Assembly (NCBI GenBank): GCA_018826895.1
Contig: JAHJYA010000004.1
Location: 1 to 64,000 of the forward strand
Source: Gammaproteobacteria bacterium
Lineage (GTDB): Bacteria; Pseudomonadota; Gammaproteobacteria; Pseudomonadales; Pseudomonadaceae
Direction: 5' to 3'
Length of the DNA: 64,000 nucleotides
The notes beneath the pieces are model-generated. The model was not told where the DNA came from. It worked only from the letters and a program-made list of their open reading frames with translations, and ran no database searches. Below, one piece after another: positions 14,329 to 25,151 of the stretch. How positions within the stretch are numbered: the first letter of the stretch is position 1; every line of letters starts with the position of its first letter. A program made the position numbers and the translations under genes.

Positions 14329-15906
14329 TCACTCCCACTCGATGGTTGCAGGCGGCTTGCTCGACACGTCGTAAGTGACGCGCGAAATGCCTTCGATCTC
14401 GTTGATGATCCGGCCGCTGACGGTTTCCAGCAGCTCGTAGGGCAGGTGCGCCCAGCGGGCGGTCATAAAGTCGATGGTTTCTACCGCACGCAGGGCCACG
14501 ACCCAGGCGTAACGACGGCCATCGCCGACCACGCCGACCGATTTCACCGGCTGGAACACCACGAACGCCTGGCTAACCTTGTGGTACCAATCGGCCTTGC
14601 GCAGTTCTTCGATAAAGATGTGGTCAGCGCGGCGCAGCAGGTCGGCGTATTCCTTCTTCACTTCACCGAGGATGCGCACGCCCAGGCCTGGGCCGGGGAA
14701 TGGGTGGCGGTAGACCATGTCGTAGGGCAGACCGAGTTCGAGGCCGAGGCGGCGCACTTCGTCCTTGAACAGTTCGCGCAGCGGTTCGACCAGCTTGAGG
14801 TTCATTTCTTCTGGCAGGCCGCCAACGTTGTGGTGCGACTTGATTACGTGGGCCTTGCCACTCTTGGCGCCCGCCGACTCGATCACGTCCGGGTAGATGG
14901 TGCCCTGGGCGAGGAACTGAATGTTATCCAGCTGGCTGGCCTGGGCATCGAACACGTCAATAAAGGTGCGACCGATGATCTTGCGCTTCTTCTCCGGGTC
15001 GGCTTCGCCGGCCAGGTTGTCGAGGAACTGCGCTTCAGCGTTGGCGCGGATCACCTTGACGCCCATGTTCTCGGCGAACATGGCCATCACTTGCTCGCCT
15101 TCGTGCAGGCGCAGCAGGCCGTTGTCGACGAACACGCAAGTCAGTTGGTCGCCGATGGCTTTGTGCAGCAGCGCCGCGACCACCGAGGAGTCCACACCGC
15201 CAGACAGGCCGAGCAGCACGTTGGCATCACCCACTTGGGCGCGCACCTGGGCGATGGCGTCTTCGGCGATCTTCGACGGCGTCCACAAGGCTTCACACTC
15301 GCAGATGTCGAGAATGAAGCGCGACAGGATGCGACCGCCCTGCTTGGTATGGGTCACTTCCGGGTGGAACTGCACGCCGTAGTAACGACGCTCGTCGTTG
15401 AACATGCCGGCAATCGGGCAGCTCGGGGTGCTGGCCAGGATGTGAAAGTCTTCTGGCATCTTGGTGACCTTGTCACCATGACTCATCCACACGTCGAGAC
15501 CGAACAGGCCATCGGCGTCTACGTGGTCTTCGATGCCGTCGAGCAGGCGGCTCTTGCCGACCACATCAACACGGGCATAGCCGAACTCACGCAGCTCGGA
15601 ACCCTCAACCTTGCCACCCAACTGCTCGGCCATGGTCTGCATGCCGTAGCAGATACCGAAGACAGGCACACCGAGGTCAAATACCGCTTGCGGGCAGCGC
15701 GGGCTGTTGGCTTCGTGCACCGACTCAGGACCACCGGCGAGGATGACGCCTTTGGGTGCGAATTCGCGGATCGCTTCGTCGTCCATGTCGAACGGATGCA
15801 GTTCGCAGTACACGCCAATCTCACGCACGCGGCGAGCAATCAGTTGGGTGTACTGGGAACCAAAGTCGAGGATCAGGATACGGTGAGCGTGAATGTCGAG
15901 GGCCAT
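14329..15906 (-). CDS. guaA: GMP synthase (glutamine-hydrolysing)
   Basis: GuaA aminates XMP to GMP with glutamine and ATP. The 525-residue protein has an N-terminal class I glutaminase with its nucleophile in [10 protein letters not shown] and a His in [10 protein letters not shown]. The ATP-pyrophosphatase domain carries the P-loop SGGVDSS. A C-terminal dimerisation domain ends PPATIEWE. It follows guaB on the same strand with a 78-base gap containing a hairpin. Confidence 0.98.
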   Translation of the reverse strand: MALDIHAHRILILDFGSQYTQLIARRVREIGVYCELHPFDMDDEAIREFAPKGVILAGGPESVHEANSPRCPQAVFDLGVPVFGICYGMQTMAEQLGGKVEGSELREFGYARVDVVGKSRLLDGIEDHVDADGLFGLDVWMSHGDKVTKMPEDFHILASTPSCPIAGMFNDERRYYGVQFHPEVTHTKQGGRILSRFILDICECEALWTPSKIAEDAIAQVRAQVGDANVLLGLSGGVDSSVVAALLHKAIGDQLTCVFVDNGLLRLHEGEQVMAMFAENMGVKVIRANAEAQFLDNLAGEADPEKKRKIIGRTFIDVFDAQASQLDNIQFLAQGTIYPDVIESAGAKSGKAHVIKSHHNVGGLPEEMNLKLVEPLRELFKDEVRRLGLELGLPYDMVYRHPFPGPGLGVRILGEVKKEYADLLRRADHIFIEELRKADWYHKVSQAFVVFQPVKSVGVVGDGRRYAWVVALRAVETIDFMTARWAHLPYELLETVSGRIINEIEGISRVTYDVSSKPPATIEWE

Positions 15907-15939
15907 GACTAATTCTCGTCAGTGGTAAGCAGAAACAAC

Positions 15940-15964
15940 GCGGGGCTGTCGATAACAGCCCCGC
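15940..15964 (-). terminator. Hairpin between guaB and guaA
   Basis: GCGGGGCTGT-CGATA-ACAGCCCCGC is a 10-bp perfect stem in the intercistronic gap. It lacks a strong U tract on the minus strand, so it may be an attenuator or an mRNA-stabilising hairpin that tunes guaA relative to guaB rather than a full terminator. Confidence 0.5.
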
Positions 15965-15984
15965 TTAGTGATGTTGCCGAAGCA

Positions 15985-17519
<1,535 letters not shown>

Positions 17520-17593
17520 TGCAAAGAATGCCCTATCGCGGGGCAATTAGCCGCACGACGCAAACATGGAAACGGCTGGCGGAACGCGCATAC

Positions 17594-17612
17594 AATAATG
17601 ATTCTCATAAAC
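17594..17612 (+). promoter_or_regulatory. Fur box
   Basis: The 19 bases from 17594, with core ATAATGAT then TCTCAT, match 14 of 19 positions of the Fur consensus GATAATGATAATCATTATC. It lies 20 bases before the start of a TonB-dependent receptor, which would place that gene under iron repression. Confidence 0.7.
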
Positions 17613-17631
17613 GCCCGCACTCGAGATGCAA

Positions 17632-19764
17632 ATGCCCGCCACCTTATTTCCGCGCGCCCCCTACCTGCTGTGCCCTGCCCTATTCCTTGCGGCGCTCCCT
17701 GCCGGCTCTGCGCTCGCGGCCTCGGCTGCGGAAAACCTGCAACTGCCCAGCGTCGAAGTCGTCGCACCGCGCAGCAGCGACGAAGGCTACAAAGCGTCGA
17801 ACGCCAGCACAGCAAGCAAATCCGACACACCACTCAAGGAAGAGGCCCAGTCGGTGCAGGTGGTCACACCGCAGACCATCGAGGATTACCAGGTCAAATC
17901 CCTGGACGATGCGATGAAGTTTGTCAGCGGCATGACCCAGAGCAATACCCTGGCCGGCACCCAGGATGGCTTCGTCAAACGCGGCTTCGGTGATAACACC
18001 GACGGCTCGATTCTGCGCGATGGCGTGCGCTCAAGCCTGTCGCGCAACTTCGACGCCACCACTGAGCGCGTAGAAGTGCTCAAGGGTCCGGCCTCACTGT
18101 TATATGGCGCACTGGAGCCGGGTGGGCTGATCAACGTGATCAGCAAGAAGCCGGATTACAGCCTGCACTCGACGGTCGCGGCCGAGTATTCGAGCTTTGG
18201 CGGCGGCAACCTGTCCGTCGACACCACTGGGCCACTGGGCGACAGCGGCTTCGCCTACCGCCTGGTTGCCGAGCGCCAGCATGAAGACTACTGGCGTAAC
18301 TACGGTAGCGATGAACGTAGCCTGATTGCTCCCTCGCTCAGTTGGACCGGCGAGGACCTGCGCATCGACTTGTCCTATCAGTACAAAACCTTTTCCACCC
18401 CTGTGGACCGCGGCACCGTGTTGATCGGCGATCGAATTGCCAATACCCGCTACAACCGTCAGTTCGGTGAAACCTGGGCGAAAAGTGAAGGCACCGACCA
18501 GATCGCCAGCGCCCGACTGGAATACCAGCTCGACCCGGCGTGGAAAACCCGCGTGAGCTACAGCTGGACCCAGGAAACCTACGATTTCGCCGAAGCGATC
18601 CCTACCGCCGGCCAACCCAACCTGGCCACCACTGGCACCCTGCGCCGCCGCGCCAACGGTGCCGAGTACAACAACCAGGTGCAGTACCTTGCCTGGGACT
18701 GGATCGGCGACACCCGCCTGCTGGGGCAACAGCATGACCTGCTGATCGGCCTCGACCACGAACGCGTCGAAAACTTTCGCGGCGATACCTACCGCGGCAC
18801 TACCAACAATGATGGGCTGAACATCTATAACCCGAACTACGGCAGCCTGGCTGAGTCTCGCGAGCTGAGTACGGAACAGAGCGACCGTACCGACCGCGTT
18901 CAGTCCACCTCGTTGTATGCCAAGGACAATTGGCACCTCAATGAACAATGGATTCTGGTCCTCGGGGGGCGTTACCAGCACTACGAGCAGTTGCTTGAGC
19001 AGGGCCTGGGTAGCGATTACGAGCGCCTGATCGACGACAACGGCGATACCTTCCTGCCGTTCGCCGGCTTGGTGTACGCCCTCTCCGAGCAAGTCTCGCT
19101 GTACGCCAACTACAGCGAATCCTTCAAACCCAACCAGTCGGACAGCCAGGCCGATGCCGGCGCCTACAAGCCCGAGACCGGCGTCAGCCGCGAGCTGGGC
19201 GCGAAAATCGATATCAACCCAGCCCTGAGCGCCAACATCGCCCTGTTCGACATCGAGAAGGAGAACGTGGTGGTGACCCTCAACGGCGATAGCCAGGCCG
19301 CCGGCAAGGTCGGTTCACGCGGTGTTGAAGTAGACGTGAACGGGCGCATCGCCGAGCGCTTGAACCTGATCGCCACCTACGCTTACACCGATACGGAGCT
19401 GCTCGACGACCCGGATAACAAAGGCAATGAACTGGTCAATGCCGCGAAGCACATGGGCAGCCTTTACCTGACTCACGATCTGGCGTTGCCCAGCCAACTT
19501 GGCGCGTGGCGCATCGGCGGCGGCGCGCGTTATGTCGGCAAGCGCGCGGTGGACAACGCCAACAGCGCCTGGCTGGACAGCTACACCGTCGCCGACGCCT
19601 TCGTCTCTTGGGAAACCACCCACCTGCTGGGCGAGACAACCCGCCTGCAACTCAACTCCAATAACCTGTTCGACAAGCAGTACTACCCTTCCAGCGGCGG
19701 CAACCTGCGCATCGCCGTAGGCGAACCGCGTGAGCTGCGCCTGTCGGCCAGCGTCGACTTCTGA
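17632..19764 (+). CDS. TonB-dependent ferric-siderophore receptor
   Basis: An outer-membrane receptor of about 710 residues with a signal peptide (hydrophobic core LLCPALFLAALPAGSALA). The plug domain (TLKEEAQSVQVV-type TonB contact region, then VEVLKGPASLLYG) spans roughly residues 50-160. A 22-stranded barrel follows, ending in an aromatic terminus (SASVDF). The plug motif RVEVLKGPASLLYGALEPGG is typical of FpvA/FhuA-type siderophore receptors; there is no extended N-terminal signalling domain, so it is not a transducer. A Fur box lies just upstream. ATG at 17632 has CGAG at proper spacing; ATG at 17626 is the alternative. The siderophore is unknown. Confidence 0.88.
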   Translation: MPATLFPRAPYLLCPALFLAALPAGSALAASAAENLQLPSVEVVAPRSSDEGYKASNASTASKSDTPLKEEAQSVQVVTPQTIEDYQVKSLDDAMKFVSGMTQSNTLAGTQDGFVKRGFGDNTDGSILRDGVRSSLSRNFDATTERVEVLKGPASLLYGALEPGGLINVISKKPDYSLHSTVAAEYSSFGGGNLSVDTTGPLGDSGFAYRLVAERQHEDYWRNYGSDERSLIAPSLSWTGEDLRIDLSYQYKTFSTPVDRGTVLIGDRIANTRYNRQFGETWAKSEGTDQIASARLEYQLDPAWKTRVSYSWTQETYDFAEAIPTAGQPNLATTGTLRRRANGAEYNNQVQYLAWDWIGDTRLLGQQHDLLIGLDHERVENFRGDTYRGTTNNDGLNIYNPNYGSLAESRELSTEQSDRTDRVQSTSLYAKDNWHLNEQWILVLGGRYQHYEQLLEQGLGSDYERLIDDNGDTFLPFAGLVYALSEQVSLYANYSESFKPNQSDSQADAGAYKPETGVSRELGAKIDINPALSANIALFDIEKENVVVTLNGDSQAAGKVGSRGVEVDVNGRIAERLNLIATYAYTDTELLDDPDNKGNELVNAAKHMGSLYLTHDLALPSQLGAWRIGGGARYVGKRAVDNANSAWLDSYTVADAFVSWETTHLLGETTRLQLNSNNLFDKQYYPSSGGNLRIAVGEPRELRLSASVDF

Positions 19765-19789
19765 TCAATAAGGCTCAGGGACGAGCCCC

Positions 19790-20338
19790 CTAAACAATGA
19801 CCTCGACCTGCGCCAGCGGATAGCCTAAGCGCTCGCCAAACTCCTCAACAAACGCCGGCCGCAGCCCGGCCTCGGCCCAGCCGTTAAAGATAAAACCCAG
19901 ATTGGAAAAGCCGCAGGGCTGCAGAAACAGAAAGCCGTTGATATCGTCTTCATGCCCGCACTCGGGGCAGGCGAAATGATCGGTTTCCCCCGGCCACCAT
20001 TGCTCAAGGCTGTCGAACAACGGCACCCCGATCTCGCGTCGGCACGCCGGGCAGCCGGCCTCTTCAAGAAAGTCACGGGTCGGCGTGTAGATGCTGCGTT
20101 GGGTGATGATTTCCAGCCCGTTCAAGCGTTCGCCATAGGGCAGCAGTGCCGGCCTTTCGACCACCTGCCGAGCCCCCGGAGCGATGGCATAGGCCATACC
20201 GTTAGCGCCGATGCCACAGGTAGTGGGTAAGGCCTCGACGATCTCCCGCTTGACCAGCCAACGCAGGATCGCCCGTGCCTTCGCTTCATGGGCAGGTACG
20301 CTGGAGGCGCGGGGGACAAGGATGCACTGGGTGGTCAT
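19790..20338 (-). CDS. Conserved zinc-ribbon-like protein of unknown function
   Basis: A 182-residue cytoplasmic protein I do not recognise by function, although similar proteins seem common in Pseudomonas. It has two CxxC pairs, CPAC and CPEC, about 40 residues apart in the middle of the chain, a likely structural zinc ribbon. Other visible stretches are YGERLNGLEI and NGFLFLQPCGFSNLGF. No catalytic motif is evident. The ATG at 20338 (MTTQCILVPR) looks right; the frame is open further upstream into repeat DNA. It converges with the TonB receptor gene. Confidence 0.7.
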   Translation of the reverse strand: MTTQCILVPRASSVPAHEAKARAILRWLVKREIVEALPTTCGIGANGMAYAIAPGARQVVERPALLPYGERLNGLEIITQRSIYTPTRDFLEEAGCPACRREIGVPLFDSLEQWWPGETDHFACPECGHEDDINGFLFLQPCGFSNLGFIFNGWAEAGLRPAFVEEFGERLGYPLAQVEVIV

Positions 20339-20405
20339 GGTGGCTCGCAACAGCAGAAACAGAGCCGGCAGTTTAACAGCCCAGAGCGGCGCGCTGATGG
20401 CCACC

Positions 20406-20575
20406 TGTAGGCGCGAATTTATTCGCGAAACCATTGCGAATAAAAGCCAATGCCGTGACACCCATCAAATGTTGGTCAATGCCGGATCGCGCGGGAGGGG
20501 CAAGGCGGCGCTCTGTTTTAGCCGCGAGGCGTTCAGCGCGTTCAAGGATTATCGCGAATGAATTCGCGCCTACAC
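20406..20575. repeat. Family-B REP pair forming an inverted-repeat block
   Basis: The left end reads TGTAGGCGCGAATTTATTCG and the right end ATCGCGAATGAATTCGCGCC followed by TACAC. These are near-perfect inverted copies of about 24 bases enclosing 120 bases. Each end is also a palindrome around GAATTTATTC or GAATGAATTC. This is a BIME-like arrangement. Confidence 0.7.
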
Positions 20576-20630
20576 CAAGCTGAGCAGAGCCGTTGCGCGG
20601 CGCCTATGAAGCGTTACGCGGCCTGGCCTG

Positions 20631-20670
20631 TGTAGGAGCGAGGGGGCGCCCAGCCTTTATTCGCGATGAT
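20631..20670. repeat. REP element, family B with GGGGGCGCC insert
   Basis: TGTAGGAGCGAGGGGGCGCC continues as CAGCCTTTATTCGCGAT. The same 35- to 40-base unit appears at 28457 in the same orientation and at 25022 inverted. Confidence 0.75.
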
Positions 20671-20703
20671 GTCGTCCATTTCGCGAATATCGACTACATG
20701 CCC

Positions 20704-21162
20704 CTACGCAACCGAGCACGGCTGCGGCCGCCCCCAATAACGCGCACGCAGGCTGTCGTACGCCCAGTTAAAGCCCATGGTGTAGGGCAAGAAGAACAGG
20801 ATCAGCGCAAGATCCAGCATCAGCGCTTGAAACAGGCTGATCGACAACCACCAGGCGGCCACCGGCACCAGCACCACGATCAGCCCCACCTCGAACAACG
20901 ACGCATGAATCAGCCGCGCCCACAGCCCGCGCTGAAAGCCGAGGCGGGCTTGGGCGCGGTCGAATAGGGCGTTGAACAACATATTCCAGAGCATGGCGAT
21001 GCTGGAAAACATCAGCGTCAGGATCCCCAGGTGTGCCAGCGACTTGCCCATCAGCCAAGCCAACGTCGGCGCACACAACACCACCGCAATGAACTCGAAG
21101 GCCAGCGCATGGGCAATGCGCTCGCGCAGGGAGCGCGGTGTCGGGCTGGTCGATTTTTGCAT
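20704..21162 (-). CDS. PACE-family efflux transporter
   Basis: A 152-residue inner-membrane protein with two repeated pairs of hydrophobic segments. It matches the tandem bacterial-transmembrane-pair layout of proteobacterial antimicrobial compound efflux (AceI-like) proteins. Each repeat starts with a basic-acidic stretch (LRERIAHALAFEFIAVV and ARLIHASLFEVGLIVV); the Glu in each first helix is the proton-coupling residue of the family. Known members export chlorhexidine, acriflavine or polyamines. A LysR gene is transcribed divergently 88 bases away and is the likely regulator. ATG at 21162 was chosen; the frame stays open upstream through that gap. Confidence 0.83.
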   Translation of the reverse strand: MQKSTSPTPRSLRERIAHALAFEFIAVVLCAPTLAWLMGKSLAHLGILTLMFSSIAMLWNMLFNALFDRAQARLGFQRGLWARLIHASLFEVGLIVVLVPVAAWWLSISLFQALMLDLALILFFLPYTMGFNWAYDSLRARYWGRPQPCSVA

Positions 21163-21250
21163 AGCGTGCACCTCATGAATAACCACAACGGCGGCTATGA
21201 TCATCGGTATTATTGCCACAAACAAACCAACTACCATCGGCGAAACCGAT

Positions 21251-22129
21251 ATGAACCTGTCCCCCGAATCCCTGCAGGCCTTTGCCCAAGCCGCCAGTTG
21301 CGGCTCGCTCAGCGCGGCGGCACGGCGTCTGGGCAAGAGCCAGTCGACCATTAGCGAAGCCGTCGCGCGGCTGGAGCTCGACCTGGGCGTCGAGCTGTTC
21401 CACCGCGGGCCGCGCCGCCTGGCGCTGACCGAGGCCGGCTCCAGCCTGCTGGCTCATACCGAGGACGTGCTGGCCGCCAGCGACCGCCTGGCGCGCCACG
21501 CTGCACGCCTGGCTGGCGGCCAGGAGGCCGGCCTGACCTTGGCGCTGTCCGACGCCTACCAACCCAAGCAATACGAAGCACGCCTGCTGGAGCTGGACCA
21601 GCGCTTCCCCGACCTGCAGTTCGAGAGCGTGATTGCCGAGCACGCCGACGTCATCGACCTGGTCTGCCAAGGCCGTGCCCAGCTCGGTCTGCTCGCCGCC
21701 CAGCCCAATTATCCGCCACACATTGCCCACGCGCGCCTGGCGACCAGCGGCGAGTTCGCCCTGTTCGTCGCGGCCGGCCACCCGCTGGCCGCCCTGCCCG
21801 AGGTCACCGAGCAAGACCTGGCCCGCTGGCGCCTGTTGCGTTTGAGCAGCGTGACCACCAACGACCCGCCGGCCGACGACCTGCCGAGCAGCGGCGGACG
21901 TTGCTGGGCCGCGCCGGATTACCTGATGCTGCTGGACATGGCCCGCCTCGGCTTTGGCTGGGCCGAGCTGCCGCGCCAACTGGTCGACAGTTACAGCGCC
22001 GGCGCCCTGCATGAGCTGCGCATCAACGGCTGGCCGCGCCGGGTCGCGGTGGATGTGGTCTGGTCGCGCCAGCATGCACTCGGCCCGGTCGCCGCCTGGT
22101 TGCTGGAGCGCCTGCTCGCCGACGTCTGA
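21251..22129 (+). CDS. LysR-family transcriptional regulator
   Basis: A 292-residue regulator. The N-terminal winged helix (about residues 1-60) includes AAARRLGKSQSTISEAVARLE, the usual LysR recognition helix, and LFHRGPRRLALTEAG. The remainder is a periplasmic-binding-like effector domain. It is divergent from the PACE exporter, and PACE genes are commonly paired with a divergent LysR activator, so this protein probably controls that gene in response to its substrate. The start at 21251 aligns with the normal LysR N terminus. Confidence 0.88.
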   Translation: MNLSPESLQAFAQAASCGSLSAAARRLGKSQSTISEAVARLELDLGVELFHRGPRRLALTEAGSSLLAHTEDVLAASDRLARHAARLAGGQEAGLTLALSDAYQPKQYEARLLELDQRFPDLQFESVIAEHADVIDLVCQGRAQLGLLAAQPNYPPHIAHARLATSGEFALFVAAGHPLAALPEVTEQDLARWRLLRLSSVTTNDPPADDLPSSGGRCWAAPDYLMLLDMARLGFGWAELPRQLVDSYSAGALHELRINGWPRRVAVDVVWSRQHALGPVAAWLLERLLADV

Positions 22130-22171
22130 GAAGGTCGCGCTGCCCGCGCGCTCGGCTTATCATGCCGCCCC

Positions 22172-23551
22172 ATGATCAACGATCCCTTTGCACGCCTGAA
22201 CCTCGACCGCGAGGTGCTCAGCGTCAGCCAACTGAACAACCGCGCCCGTCTGCTGCTTGAAGATGTCTTCAGTGGTATCTGGGTCGAAGGCGAAATCTCC
22301 AACCTGGCGCGGCCGGCCTCCGGGCACGTCTATTTCACCCTTAAGGACGGCCAGGCCCAGGTGCGCTGCGCACTGTTCCGGCAGAACGCAGCCAAGGTGC
22401 GCCAGGCCCTGCGTGACGGCTTGGCGGTCAAGGTGCGCGGCAAGGTGTCGCTGTTCGAGGGCCGTGGCGATTATCAGCTGATTCTCGACACCGTCGAGCC
22501 GGCTGGCGATGGCGCCCTGCGCCTGGCCTTCGAGGCGTTGAAGGACAAACTCGGCGCCGAAGGACTGTTTGCCGCCGAGCGCAAAATCGCCCTGCCCCGC
22601 CACCCCACACGCATCGGCATCATCAGCTCGCCCACCGGCGCAGTGATCCGCGACATTATCAGCGTGTTCCGCCGCCGCGCGCCGCAGGTCAAGCTGACCC
22701 TGATCCCCACCGCCGTGCAGGGCCGCGAGGCCACCGCGCAGATCGTCCGTGCCCTGCAACGGGCGGACGCTCAAGGCTTCGACGCGCTGATCCTGGCCCG
22801 GGGCGGCGGCTCCCTGGAAGACCTCTGGTGCTTCAACGAGGAGCCGGTGGCACGGGCCATCGCCGCCTGCGCCACGCCTATCGTCAGCGCCGTGGGCCAC
22901 GAGACTGATGTTTCCATCGCCGACTTCGTCGCCGACGTGCGTGCGCCAACGCCTTCGGCAGCCGCCGAACTGCTGGCCCCGGACAGCAGCGAGCTGGTGC
23001 AGCGCCTGCACAGCCTTAAACGCCGCCTGCTGCTGACCCTGCAGAGTCGCCTGGCGCGCGAGCAGATGCGCCTGGACGGTTTGCGCCGGCGCATCCGCCA
23101 CCCCAGCGAGCGCCTGCGCCAGCAGGCACAGCGTCTCGACGACCTGGACATGCGCCTGCAGCGCGCCCTGGAGCGCAGGCTCAACCAGCGCCGTGAGCGC
23201 CTCGCGCACTTGTCCACCCGCCTCGCCGGTCAACACCCCGGCCGCCAGTTGGCGCTGCTGCGCCAGCGCCTCGACAGCCTGGCCGCGCGCCTGCCCCGCG
23301 CCCTGGGCGAAGGGATGAAAGACCGCCACCAGCGCTTACAGAGCCTGGCGCAAACCCTCAACGTGGTCAGCCCGCTGGCCACCCTGGGACGCGGCTACAG
23401 CATCCTGCTCGACGAGCGCGGCCGGGCGATTCGCCAGGCCGCCGACACCCGCCCCGGCCAACGCCTGAAAGCCCGCCTGGGCACAGGCGAACTGGACGTG
23501 CGGGTCGAAGACAACCATGTGCAGCCGGCCACCTTGTCGCTGCTCGACTGA
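22172..23551 (+). CDS. xseA: Exodeoxyribonuclease VII large subunit
   Basis: XseA is the large subunit of the ssDNA-specific exonuclease VII, which acts with XseB. The 459-residue protein has an N-terminal OB fold (about residues 10-110, with GEISNLARPASGHVYFTLKD). A central catalytic domain contains GIISSPTGAVIRDI and ARGGGSLEDLW and the histidine of VGHETDVSIADFVAD. A long Arg/Gln-rich coiled coil runs from about 270 to 380. No xseB gene is nearby, which is usual. Confidence 0.96.
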   Translation: MINDPFARLNLDREVLSVSQLNNRARLLLEDVFSGIWVEGEISNLARPASGHVYFTLKDGQAQVRCALFRQNAAKVRQALRDGLAVKVRGKVSLFEGRGDYQLILDTVEPAGDGALRLAFEALKDKLGAEGLFAAERKIALPRHPTRIGIISSPTGAVIRDIISVFRRRAPQVKLTLIPTAVQGREATAQIVRALQRADAQGFDALILARGGGSLEDLWCFNEEPVARAIAACATPIVSAVGHETDVSIADFVADVRAPTPSAAAELLAPDSSELVQRLHSLKRRLLLTLQSRLAREQMRLDGLRRRIRHPSERLRQQAQRLDDLDMRLQRALERRLNQRRERLAHLSTRLAGQHPGRQLALLRQRLDSLAARLPRALGEGMKDRHQRLQSLAQTLNVVSPLATLGRGYSILLDERGRAIRQAADTRPGQRLKARLGTGELDVRVEDNHVQPATLSLLD

Positions 23552-23618
23552 CCATTACCCACGGTGGATGAAACACGCGTCAGCTACGCGCCCCGATCCA
23601 CTCTACACAAGGCTACCC

Positions 23619-24443
23619 ATGCGCTGTTTCTCGATTCTGCTGATGCTGTTGCTCACCCTGCCCGCCCATGCCGAGGGCTTTATCAGCCGCCTGCTCAACA
23701 AGCCCGTACCGGGCGGCGTGGCCGTGGTCGACTTAGGCCCAGGGCCTGCCGCACCGGCTGTGCGTTACCAGGGTAAACCGGTGCTGACCATTCACGAAGA
23801 CGGCCAACGCTGGATCGCCATCGTCGGCATCCCCCTGAGCGTCAAACCCGGCCGCCAGCAGATCAGCCTCGACGATGGCCGCCAGCTCAGCTTCGAGGTC
23901 GGCAGCAAGACCTACGTCGAACAACGCATCACCATCAAGAACCAGCAGCAGGTCAACCCGAACGCGGCCAACCTCAAACGCATCGAGCTCGAGCTAGCAG
24001 AACAGACCCGCGCCTACCGGCAGTTCAGCCCGCGCCAGCCGAGCAACCTGCTGTTCGACAAGCCGGTCAACGGCCCGCTGTCCAGCCCGTTCGGCCTGCG
24101 CCGCTTCTTCAATGGCGAGGAACGCAACCCGCACTCCGGGCTGGATTTCGCCGCCAACCGCGGTACGCCGATCAAGGCGCCAGCGGCCGGCAAGGTGATC
24201 CTGGTGGGCGACTACTTCTTCAACGGCAAGACGGTATTCGTCGACCATGGTCAGGGCCTGATCAGTATGTTCTGCCATCTCTCGGAGATCGGCGTGAAGG
24301 TCGGCGACGAGTTGCCCCGGGGCGGCGTACTCGGCAAGGTCGGCGCCACCGGCCGGGCAACGGGCCCGCACCTGCACTGGAACGTCAGCCTGAACGACGC
24401 CCGCGTCGACCCGGCGATTTTTATCGGCGCCTTCAAACCCTGA
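23619..24443 (+). CDS. M23-family peptidoglycan endopeptidase
   Basis: A 274-residue periplasmic peptidase with a signal peptide (MRCFSILLMLLLTLPAHA). An N-terminal beta domain precedes the C-terminal LytM/M23 domain, whose zinc ligands appear in HSGLDFA (HxxxD) and in HLHW. Other matching stretches are SPFGLRRFFNGE and DHGQGLISMFCHLS, so it is probably catalytically active on cross-links rather than a degenerate activator. ATG at 23619 was chosen for the signal peptide; the open frame begins inside xseA. The next gene starts seven bases after its stop. Confidence 0.88.
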   Translation: MRCFSILLMLLLTLPAHAEGFISRLLNKPVPGGVAVVDLGPGPAAPAVRYQGKPVLTIHEDGQRWIAIVGIPLSVKPGRQQISLDDGRQLSFEVGSKTYVEQRITIKNQQQVNPNAANLKRIELELAEQTRAYRQFSPRQPSNLLFDKPVNGPLSSPFGLRRFFNGEERNPHSGLDFAANRGTPIKAPAAGKVILVGDYFFNGKTVFVDHGQGLISMFCHLSEIGVKVGDELPRGGVLGKVGATGRATGPHLHWNVSLNDARVDPAIFIGAFKP

Positions 24444-24450
24444 GGTGAGC

Positions 24451-24993
24451 ATGCGAATCCGTGCGGCAACCAGCACCCTGCTGCTAATCGATATCCAGAC
24501 CCGCCTGTTCCCCGCCCTGGATGACGGCGATGCGCTATTGGCCCACAGCCATTGGCTGTTGCAGATCGCCCAGCGCCTGCAGGTGCCGAGCCTGCTGACC
24601 GAGCAGTACAGCAAAGGCCTGGGGCCAACCCTGCCAATCCTGCGCGAGGCACATGCGCCAGGCAGCATCGTCGAGAAGCTGCATTTCTCGGCGGTAACCG
24701 AAGGCGAGCTGTTACAGCGCCCAGGTGGCGAGCGCGCGCAGTTCGTGGTGTGCGGCGCCGAGGCCCATGTCTGCGTGCTGCAAACCGTACTCGACCTGTT
24801 GGCTCAGGGCCGCGGGGTATTCGTCGTGGTCGAGGCCGTCGCCTCACGCAAGGTCAGCGACAAGGCCTTGGCCCTGGCGCGCATGCAGCAGGCTGGCGCA
24901 GTGCTGGTCTCGCGCGAGATGGTCGCCTTCGAATGGCTGGACAAGGCCGGGGATGAGCGCTTTCGCGAGATCAGCCAGGGCTTTCTGCGCTGA
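24451..24993 (+). CDS. Isochorismatase-like cysteine hydrolase
   Basis: A 180-residue cytoplasmic hydrolase of the isochorismatase/YcaC superfamily. The Asp-Lys-Cys triad is visible: Asp in LLLIDIQTRL, Lys in VEKLHFSA, Cys in GAEAHVCVLQT. Family members cleave isochorismate, nicotinamide or N-carbamoyl compounds; this type is usually annotated only as a hydrolase. GAGG precedes ATG at 24451 at the right distance. It is almost certainly co-transcribed with the M23 peptidase gene. Confidence 0.82.
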   Translation: MRIRAATSTLLLIDIQTRLFPALDDGDALLAHSHWLLQIAQRLQVPSLLTEQYSKGLGPTLPILREAHAPGSIVEKLHFSAVTEGELLQRPGGERAQFVVCGAEAHVCVLQTVLDLLAQGRGVFVVVEAVASRKVSDKALALARMQQAGAVLVSREMVAFEWLDKAGDERFREISQGFLR

Positions 24994-25021
24994 GCGTCTT
25001 CTGTCATGTCATCGCGGCAGC

Positions 25022-25058
25022 ATCGCGAATAAAAGCTAGGCGCCCCCTTCGCTCCGAC
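25022..25058. repeat. REP element, family B, inverted copy
   Basis: ATCGCGAATAAAAGCTAGGC followed by GCCCCCTTCGCTCC is the reverse complement of the unit at 28457-28497. It lies between the hydrolase gene and the MscS gene. Confidence 0.75.
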
Positions 25059-25151
25059 AGGGACGCGACAGCCAGTACAGACAAACCTTTGTTAAGGTAC
25101 GCGCCGCCCAACCCGGATGGGCGGCATCGGTAAAGAACACCCGAGGAGTTT

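Larger units (their letters stand above)
20339..20703. other. Repeat-rich intergenic region
   Basis: This 365-base gap sits upstream of the leftward zinc-ribbon gene and downstream of the leftward PACE gene. It holds a large palindrome-bounded block (20406-20575) and another family-B REP (20631-20670). I see no gene in it. Confidence 0.6.
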
